64,000 nucleotides of DNA. Source: Pseudanabaena frigida. Lineage in GTDB: Bacteria > Cyanobacteriota > Cyanobacteriia > Pseudanabaenales > Pseudanabaenaceae. Below, in pieces: positions 58,366-64,000 of this stretch (position 1 is its first letter; every line of letters starts with the position of its first letter). The position numbers and the translations under genes are program-made. The notes under the pieces were generated by a model. That model was given only the letters and a program-made list of their open reading frames with translations. It was not told the DNA's origin and did no database searches. The DNA is taken from the NCBI GenBank assembly GCA_003242085.1, contig QBML01000008.1, positions 1 to 64,000 on the forward strand, given 5' to 3'.

Positions 58366-59709
58366 TTAAGCGCTTTGTGTATTTACAGCAGTATGATCGT
58401 CCTTTCGCTTAATCGCGATAGTTCTTCGGTACTCAAGGGCTTGTGGTGCTTTCTCATATTGAATGTTTTTCAATGCTCCAGTTTCTTTTTTTATGTCTTC
58501 AACGGCTTGAGCAATTTCATCGATAGAAATTTCAAAAAATTCTCTTCTAAGATTGATTGCATTCACTCGTCGATCTTTAAAACGCTCATGCAATCGACGT
58601 AACGTATCTGATGCATCCTCTGAGATGAACTTGAAATGAACGTCAAATGGAAATGGAACTTCAGGAGACATATCCTTAATGTATCCATCTTCATTTGTAC
58701 TTCTCTTGGTCATGCATATCCTATAAACATCGCGTCCCAAAGAACCAATGTTTGAGATGATGTAGATGTAGCCAGCCTTAACCATTGCTGAGCGGGATAT
58801 CGCTGCTTCTTTGTCACTAATAGCTTTAGCCAAATTTTGTCTCAATTGCTCAATTTGAACTTCCAGTTGCCTTCGCTCTTGTTTTGCAACAGATTCTTGC
58901 TGACGCAATGCAATTTCCAATTGCTGTCGATATTGACTCTCATTTTCTTCTGCCTCTCTAATTTTTTTAGTTTCCTCTTCTAATTTTCGGCGATCTTTCT
59001 CTTCTTGCCTCATTTGGATAAGTATTTCTTGCTCCTGCTCTTTTTCTTCTTGTTTTTTACACTCTAATTCATATTTTAAATGTAATTCCCATATTTTCAA
59101 TTTTAAGTATGCTTCAGTAATCTCACAGTTGATTATCTTGGATTTCTTGTTTAAATCATTAAAATTTCTTTCGATTTTTTCTTGTGACTTATCTATGTTA
59201 CTTGTCTTAACTTTATTGATAACTGTGTCACATTCACTATTAAAGATTGTTAAAATCAATTTTAGAAAGTTTTGAGAAAGCTTTTGACCTTCTTTCTCAC
59301 TATCGTTTAAAGATAGTGAAATATTACAGATTGCAGCACCATTATTCTTAATCATCTCCCTTTGTTGTGCTTTAATTCGCTTAAGCTGAACTTCATAATC
59401 CCCAGAATTAATAAAGTTATACTTTGCTTGATAAAATCCAAAGGATTGGACGTATAACTCCTCTTCAAAGTCAGGAATCTGCTGTCTAAGTTGACTAACC
59501 TGCTTCTTTAAACTAGAACATTGTTGGTCGAGGTTCAGTAGTTCTCTTTGTCTATTATGAATATCTAAATTTAATTGCTCTATAAAATTTTCCTGCGATG
59601 ATAGGCTGTCATATCGACGTAAAGCCTTCCGCGATCGATTCAGTTCGCCCAGCGTGTAAATAATCCCCGCACTGCTTAAAACTAGCAAAAACAGTAAAAA
59701 AAGATTCAT
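58366..59709 (-). CDS. Coiled-coil protein with C-terminal GIY-YIG (T5orf172/DUF4041) domain
   Basis: 447 residues. N-terminal membrane segment LFLLFLLVLSSAGIIYTL, a DUF4041-like helical part (residues ~30-200), a long coiled coil rich in Glu/Gln/Arg (REAEENESQYRQQLEIALRQ), then from ~315 the T5orf172/MUG113 nuclease-like domain: AGYIYIISNIGSLGRDVYRI, EVPFPFDVHFKFISEDASDT, LHERFKDRRV and REFFEIS. GIY-YIG nucleases cut DNA; in phage-related proteins this domain is often linked to anti-phage or phage functions. It is convergent with the caspase gene with 14 bases between stops. Confidence 0.8.
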   Translation of the reverse strand: MNLFLLFLLVLSSAGIIYTLGELNRSRKALRRYDSLSSQENFIEQLNLDIHNRQRELLNLDQQCSSLKKQVSQLRQQIPDFEEELYVQSFGFYQAKYNFINSGDYEVQLKRIKAQQREMIKNNGAAICNISLSLNDSEKEGQKLSQNFLKLILTIFNSECDTVINKVKTSNIDKSQEKIERNFNDLNKKSKIINCEITEAYLKLKIWELHLKYELECKKQEEKEQEQEILIQMRQEEKDRRKLEEETKKIREAEENESQYRQQLEIALRQQESVAKQERRQLEVQIEQLRQNLAKAISDKEAAISRSAMVKAGYIYIISNIGSLGRDVYRICMTKRSTNEDGYIKDMSPEVPFPFDVHFKFISEDASDTLRRLHERFKDRRVNAINLRREFFEISIDEIAQAVEDIKKETGALKNIQYEKAPQALEYRRTIAIKRKDDHTAVNTQSA

Positions 59710-59800
59710 AAATCTCAGTACCTCTACTTAAGGAATCTTTACATGGTTTAAGAGATTTTTCTGTAATTAGTATAAATGCTCAGTACTAAGTTAACAATCA

Positions 59801-59847
59801 AAAAGACAAAAGAAAGCCCCGCATTGCGGGGCTTTCTTTTGTCTTTT
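59801..59847 (-). terminator. Perfect 22-bp hairpin terminator of the RuBisCO operon
   Basis: AAAAGACAAAAGAAAGCCCC(GC) and its exact complement around ATT, beginning 5 bases after the rbcS stop (minus strand). A- and T-rich ends make it bidirectional. Confidence 0.88.
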
Positions 59848-59852
59848 AAAGC

Positions 59853-60188
59853 TTAGTAACGAGCGCTGTTAGGCTTGTGTACGATGAAGCTTTGGACTTG
59901 GCACTGCTTGATGTTGTCGAAAGCAACAACGCGGATGAAGCTACCAGGATAGCTAGAGCGGCAAGCTTGAACTTCGCTCAAAACTTCTTGAGGAGTTCTG
60001 GCGTTGAACAAGGGCAACTTCCAAAGAGTCCAGTAGTGGATTGCAGGATCGGAATCTTCGTTAAATTCGATCGCAGGATAGAAACCTTGCTTCAAGGTGT
60101 ACTCGATTTGACGAGTGATTTGAGCATCGCTCAAAGGGGGAAGGTAAGAAAGAGTTTCGTAGTGACGCTCTTTTGGTAAAGTTTGCAT
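59853..60188 (-). CDS. rbcS: RuBisCO small subunit
   Basis: 111 residues. [20 protein letters not shown] start, WTLWKLPLF and [20 protein letters not shown] are the form IB small-subunit signatures. GAGGAA lies 7 bases upstream of the ATG. Last gene of rbcL-rbcX-rbcS; 27 bases after rbcX. It caps the L8S8 holoenzyme in the carboxysome. Confidence 0.97.
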   Translation of the reverse strand: MQTLPKERHYETLSYLPPLSDAQITRQIEYTLKQGFYPAIEFNEDSDPAIHYWTLWKLPLFNARTPQEVLSEVQACRSSYPGSFIRVVAFDNIKQCQVQSFIVHKPNSARY

Positions 60189-60215
60189 TATTTCCTCGCG
60201 ATTGAAATTATATTG

Positions 60216-60713
60216 CTATTGATTTTGTTGGGTGGGAGCGCGATCGCCATCAACACATGAGTCAGCAACAACTTCTGGAGAACTTTCAAGAACATCTTCT
60301 GAACTAACTTCTAAATTTATCTCTAGATCGGGTTCAGAGTCAAGATTCTCGCATTCTGCATATCCTTCAGAAGCTTGAACACTCATGATGTGCTCAAAAT
60401 GCTGACGGCGAAGCTGCATATTTGATTGTTGGATTCCAGTACGAGTCATTTCTGGCAAAAAATCTAAAATCTCATTTGCTAGATGTTCCCGAACTGTCAT
60501 CACTCGAAAAGCCATTTCTTGGTGAACCGCAAATAGGTCTTTGATATAAAGTTCGCCATTTTGGAGTCTTTCGCGCGTCGAGAATTGATTAAACCAGAGA
60601 GCTTTTAACTTATCAGTTTCCTGCAATTGCTCGCCAATAGTCTTTACAGCCTCGAAGGTCAAAAAATTGATCAACATATTGGCTGTGGACTTAGTACTGC
60701 GCTTGATATCCAT
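60216..60713 (-). CDS. rbcX: RuBisCO assembly chaperone RbcX
   Basis: 165 residues. The helical core (STANMLINFLTFEAVKTIGE, FAVHQEMAFRVMTVREHLAN) matches RbcX, which binds the RbcL C-terminus ([10 protein letters not shown]-type peptide) during L8 assembly. The C-terminal ~45 residues are an acidic tail (EPDLEINLEVSSEDVLESSP) longer than in typical RbcX (~130 aa). Start codon ATG 60713, 70 bases after rbcL; a small hairpin intervenes. Confidence 0.92.
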   Translation of the reverse strand: MDIKRSTKSTANMLINFLTFEAVKTIGEQLQETDKLKALWFNQFSTRERLQNGELYIKDLFAVHQEMAFRVMTVREHLANEILDFLPEMTRTGIQQSNMQLRRQHFEHIMSVQASEGYAECENLDSEPDLEINLEVSSEDVLESSPEVVADSCVDGDRAPTQQNQ

Positions 60714-60742
60714 AGGCTGAACTTAACCCCAAGATTTTGTTT

Positions 60743-60769
60743 GTAAGAATGAGCGTAGCCCATTCTTAC
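60743..60769 (-). terminator. Small hairpin between rbcL and rbcX
   Basis: GTAAGAATGAGC and GCCCATTCTTAC pair with one mismatch. It may reduce downstream expression of rbcXS relative to rbcL or stabilise the rbcL mRNA 3' end. Confidence 0.55.
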
Positions 60770-60782
60770 GGTAGCTAATCGA

Positions 60783-62213
60783 TTAGACGGTATCCATTGC
60801 TTCAAACTCGAACTTGATTTCCTTCCAAAGTTCAAGAGCAGCATTCAATTCAGGAGACCAACGACCAGCTTCACGAAGGATGTCGCCACCTTCACGCATC
60901 ATGTCGCGACCTTCGTTACGAGCTTGGATACAAGCCTCGAGAGCAACGCGGTTAGCGGTTGCACCAGGAGCAGCACCCCATGGGTGACCCAAAGTACCAC
61001 CACCGAACTGTAAGCAAGAGTCATCGCCGAAGATTTCGACGAGTGCAGGCATATGCCATACGTGGATACCGCCCGAAGCAACGGGAAGTACGCCAGGCAT
61101 AGAAGCCCAATCTTGAGTGAAGTAGATACCACGTTCGCGATCGAGTTCGATGTGGTCTTCACGCATTAGGTCAACAAAGCCCATGGTGATTCCCTTTTCG
61201 CCTTCGAGCTTACCAACAACGGTTCCAGAGTGGAGGTGATCGCCACCAGACATACGCAAGCACTTAGCCAAAACGCGGAAGTGAATCCCGTGGGTTTTTT
61301 GACGGTCAATAACAGCGTGCATAGCGCGGTGAATGTGCAAGAGCAAGCCATTGTCACGGCAGTACTTAGCAAGAGAGGTGTTAGCTGTGAAACCACCAGT
61401 CAAGAAGTCATGCATGATGATCGGTGTGCCAATTTCCTTAGCGAAAGCTGCACGCTCCATCATTTGCTCGGAGGTAGGCGCAGTTACGTTGAGGTAGTGA
61501 CCCTTGATTTCGCCAGTTTCAGCTTGAGCTTTTTCGATTGCTTCTTGTACAAACAGGAAGCGATCGCGCCAACGCATGAAGGGCTGAGAGTTGATGTTTT
61601 CGTCGTCTTTGGTGAAGTCCAAACCGCCGCGCAAACATTCGTATACTGCACGACCGTAGTTCTTAGCAGATAGACCCAATTTAGGCTTGATGGTACAACC
61701 CAATAGAGGACGACCGTACTTGTTCAACTTGTCGCGCTCAACTTGAATACCGTGAGGAGGTCCTTGGAAGGTCTTCAGGTATGCAATAGGTACGCGGATG
61801 TCTTCTAGACGCAATGCGCGAAGAGCTTTGAAACCGAATACGTTACCAACCAATGAGGTGAGCAAGTTGGTTACAGAACCTTCCTCGAACAAGTCCAAAG
61901 GATATGCAATGTAAGCAATGTATTGATTGTCTTCGTTAGCAACTGGTTCGACATCATAGCAACGACCTTTGTAGCGATCGAGGTCGGTCAACAAGTCTGT
62001 CCATACAGTTGTCCATGTACCTGTCGAAGATTCAGCAGCTACCGCAGCAGCAGCTTCTTCTGGTGGTACGCCTGGTTGAGGCACGAAGCGGAAAGCAGCG
62101 AGAAGATCGGTATCTCTGGGAGTGTAATCGGGAGTATAGTACTTTAGTTTATAGTCCTGAACACCTGCATCGTAACCAGCCTTAGCTTTAGACTGTGTTT
62201 TTGAGTAAGACAT
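60783..62213 (-). CDS. rbcL: RuBisCO large subunit, form IB
   Basis: 476 residues. [20 protein letters not shown] start; active-site Lys region [17 protein letters not shown]; loop 6 [13 protein letters not shown]; and [22 protein letters not shown] lies 6 bases upstream of the ATG. It fixes CO2 onto ribulose-1,5-bisphosphate. First gene of the operon, with a long upstream region to DUF1350. Paired in function with ccmN at the opposite end of the window. Confidence 0.98.
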   Translation of the reverse strand: MSYSKTQSKAKAGYDAGVQDYKLKYYTPDYTPRDTDLLAAFRFVPQPGVPPEEAAAAVAAESSTGTWTTVWTDLLTDLDRYKGRCYDVEPVANEDNQYIAYIAYPLDLFEEGSVTNLLTSLVGNVFGFKALRALRLEDIRVPIAYLKTFQGPPHGIQVERDKLNKYGRPLLGCTIKPKLGLSAKNYGRAVYECLRGGLDFTKDDENINSQPFMRWRDRFLFVQEAIEKAQAETGEIKGHYLNVTAPTSEQMMERAAFAKEIGTPIIMHDFLTGGFTANTSLAKYCRDNGLLLHIHRAMHAVIDRQKTHGIHFRVLAKCLRMSGGDHLHSGTVVGKLEGEKGITMGFVDLMREDHIELDRERGIYFTQDWASMPGVLPVASGGIHVWHMPALVEIFGDDSCLQFGGGTLGHPWGAAPGATANRVALEACIQARNEGRDMMREGGDILREAGRWSPELNAALELWKEIKFEFEAMDTV

Positions 62214-63099
62214 TAATATCTCCTTACTAGAGTTAAATGAGAATCAATTAAAATTTCCACCATTTGTCCGATGGCAGTTTGCTCCCGTGAGAGTGCGTAA
62301 AGCTCATCAAGCTTTATAACTCACAACGATTAAAAGACAGTAGTCAAGACTGAAAGGATAGCTTTGGAACTGAAAAATATTTCTGGGTTCTATGCGTCGT
62401 TGAGTCTTAAAACTGGGTTGCCCGCAAACTGCACGGGGCACTGCAAAAAAACTTAAGAGTCAGAGTCAATCGTCAAATCAAAAATTAATCTAAAATTAAA
62501 AAGTTAATTAGCCTTTCGATATCTAGCTCTTTCGGTGGAATATTTTTTGCTTTATATAAGTTAATCCTATCAGGAATTCTTCGTGTGAAGTCCTTGAGCG
62601 ATGTCTTTAATTTAAACATAAAGTGCGTATCTACATTTACTTTTTTTTAGAAAAAATTTTTTGAAATACGCCATTTCGGGATACAAATTGATATAAAAAA
62701 TTTATATCACTCTAATAAGCTAGATATATCCCCTAGTAGTTGTTTCTGGTGATTTGCTCTGGATTGAATAGCGGAAAGCCTTTAAGGATAAGAGATTTTT
62801 GATGAATTTATATCTGAGTTTGTGTTAAGAAAAGCAAGGATATCTAAATTAGTTTTTATGATCCCTCGATACATACTGATACTAAATGTGATGGGAATAG
62901 GCGACGAATCTAACAATATTAAAACAATATTAGAAATCCTAATAGCTTTTATATAAATACAAAATCAATCAATTTCGATCTGAATTAGTTATTAAGTTCA
63001 CTGTTGATTTAAATAGAGTATTTCTACTCATTGCTATTGCTGCATCAGAAAAGAGTTGGCAATTTCTGCCGACTCTTCGCTAAAAGGACATGCAGTAAA
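62214..63099 (-). promoter_or_regulatory. Long rbcL upstream region
   Basis: About 890 bases with no ORF above 60 codons on either strand. A T-rich stretch at 62640-62660 and a perfect dyad GATATAAA-AAA-TTTATATC (62690-62708) stand out; LysR-type regulators bind such A/T dyads upstream of cyanobacterial rbc. A dense C/G-containing stretch (62400-62440) lies near the expected leader. Nothing else could be identified. Confidence 0.5.
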
Positions 63100-63158
63100 A
63101 TAAAGAACCGATTTTTTGTAGAGCGGCGAATCCACTCTACAAAAAATCGGTTCTTTAT
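63100..63158. terminator. Perfect 24-bp hairpin, AACCGATTT family
   Basis: ATAAAGAACCGATTTTTTGT(AGAG) and its exact complement around an 11-base loop. It shares the AACCGATTTT/AAAATCGGTT arms with the composites at 21.7 and 34.1 kb. It lies 15 bases after the DUF1350 stop (minus strand) and probably terminates it. Confidence 0.8.
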
Positions 63159-63172
63159 TAAATCGCAGAATT

Positions 63173-63946
63173 CTAACGGGTTTGCTTGGTAAGCCAGTCC
63201 AGCAAGACCAGTTCTAAGCTTTGGTTGTTTTTGTGAATTTCTTGCTTAACCCATTGCGCGATCGCATCAATGGGCGAAAAGCTAGAACCTGCCTGCCATT
63301 TCATGTCAATCCCCATAGAAGTGAGGTGAGTGCCTTCTAGGGTTTGCAAGCTAACAGTTTTTGGAAATTTTTGTTGGAGTAGCCGAGCGAGGGTGGAAAT
63401 TTCGTCAATGCCATCATCAACGAACTTAACTAATAAGTTATTGGCGGTTTGATAATTGGCAGTTACCAGTTGCTCGGTTTCCTTGGGGCTAGGTGTGAAT
63501 TCCATGGAGGACATTTCGGGAATTGTGCCAGCTAATTCTTTAAAAAAAGGAATCGAGCGATCGGCGCTGTAGTTGTTGTAGGCGATGTAAATATTGCCAG
63601 AGCGGGTGGGTTTGTAAAGACTATTGATCAGTAAATGAATTTTGCAGCCCATACTATGACCCATGCCAAACACTGGGAAATAATCGAGAAATAGTTTGCT
63701 ACGTGCCTTGCGAAATGAAGTGTTAACGTCACGAGCGATCTGGCGATGGTCGAAGGTGTTGTTTAGAAATGGCGTTGCCACGATCGCATAGTTATTTTGT
63801 GCAAGCTGCTCTAAAACGCGACCATAGGTAACATGAGGCGCGGCTGCAAAAAATGCACCACCCAAAAAGTGAATTACGCCTTTGGGTTTGGGCGGTGTCA
63901 AGACCCAATTCTCTTCAATTTGCTTCCACTCCATCGTTTTCGCCAC
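63173..63946 (-). CDS. DUF1350 family alpha/beta-hydrolase-like protein
   Basis: 257 residues. PKGVIHFLGGAFFAAAPHVT near the N-terminus, the nucleophile-elbow-like GHSMGCKIHLLINSLY, and LARLLQQKFPKTVSLQTLEG toward the end. This is the DUF1350 family widely conserved in cyanobacteria and plastids; an esterase or thioesterase role is likely but unproven. The gene ends the window; its 5' flank reaches base 64000 without another feature. Confidence 0.85.
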   Translation of the reverse strand: MAKTMEWKQIEENWVLTPPKPKGVIHFLGGAFFAAAPHVTYGRVLEQLAQNNYAIVATPFLNNTFDHRQIARDVNTSFRKARSKLFLDYFPVFGMGHSMGCKIHLLINSLYKPTRSGNIYIAYNNYSADRSIPFFKELAGTIPEMSSMEFTPSPKETEQLVTANYQTANNLLVKFVDDGIDEISTLARLLQQKFPKTVSLQTLEGTHLTSMGIDMKWQAGSSFSPIDAIAQWVKQEIHKNNQSLELVLLDWLTKQTR

Positions 63947-64000
63947 TATTTACATTTCTTTATATATATTCATTATAGAGACGCGAATAAAAAGAAACCC

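Noticed and set aside
61230-61673. 147-residue ORF antisense to rbcL
   Set aside because: rbcL is unambiguous on the other strand; long antisense frames are a by-product of its codon bias.
62214-63099. Missed small photosynthesis gene in the rbcL upstream region
   Set aside because: I looked for short hydrophobic ORFs with a ribosome site on both strands and could not support any.

Overview
The window is cyanobacterial chromosome. It holds a complete form IB RuBisCO operon (rbcL-rbcX-rbcS), the 3' end of the carboxysome gene ccmN, both subunits of ferredoxin-thioredoxin reductase, and the octamer GCGATCGC (HIP1) scattered through most of the sequence. Moderate-to-low GC, the hairpin-rich spacers and the gene content fit a filamentous lineage such as Pseudanabaena; that genus-level guess is inference. 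There are two tRNAs (Arg-CCG, Gly-TCC), and I see no rRNA, CRISPR array or transposase.

Layout. 0-6.5 kb: ccmN end, a small secreted peptide, an RNase II/R-family exonuclease, a DUF433/DUF5615 toxin-antitoxin pair, then a minus-strand group (rpsP, KH protein, cinA and a 47-residue ORF). 6.9-10.5 kb: four tightly packed plus-strand genes (desaturase, haem-oxygenase-like di-iron enzyme, DUF3419 aminocarboxypropyl transferase, GNAT) that look like an uncharacterised biosynthetic operon. 10.5-12.2 kb: PIN toxin/antitoxin and a lone HEPN-like gene. 12.3-23.2 kb: mostly core genes (cobA-hemD fusion, fetB-like permease, ftsE/ftsX, response regulator, tcdA, HEAT protein). 23.3-28.2 kb: accessory/defence-like cluster (DUF4365 nuclease-like pair, MntA/HepT, a DUF1016 nuclease gene broken by an in-frame stop, an unknown). 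29.4-32.8 kb: trmB with a duplicated displaced 3' tail, a methyltransferase-like gene between the two tails, and an unknown three-gene operon. 32.9-46.5 kb: housekeeping and regulatory genes (trpS, ftrC, tandem ComFB, CheW, livH, rsmA, rsfS, ftrV, SPFH protein, site-2-protease-like protein, cysA). 46.9-50.7 kb: imported-looking MBL/DUF2278/DUF3616 cassette. 50.8-55.6 kb: secreted, TPR, cupredoxin and fabG genes. 56.3-59.7 kb: trypco1-type protein, caspase-FGE protein and a convergent coiled-coil GIY-YIG protein. 59.8-62.2 kb: RuBisCO operon. 63.2-63.9 kb: DUF1350 hydrolase.

The most striking non-coding feature is the very large number of long, often perfect inverted repeats (arms 13-31 bp, tri-nucleotide loops) at gene ends. 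Many fall into recognisable families: one with ACCCAA outer arms and a GGCGGCGC core, one with AACCGATTT/AGCCGATTT arms forming two competing hairpins, and one with a conserved GCGCTTTGCGC flank. Stem middles differ from copy to copy yet stay perfectly complementary, so pairing itself appears to be conserved. Some are probably terminators; others look like small mobile palindromic elements.

Functions of the unknown systems are inferred from domain recognition by eye only; no database search was possible.
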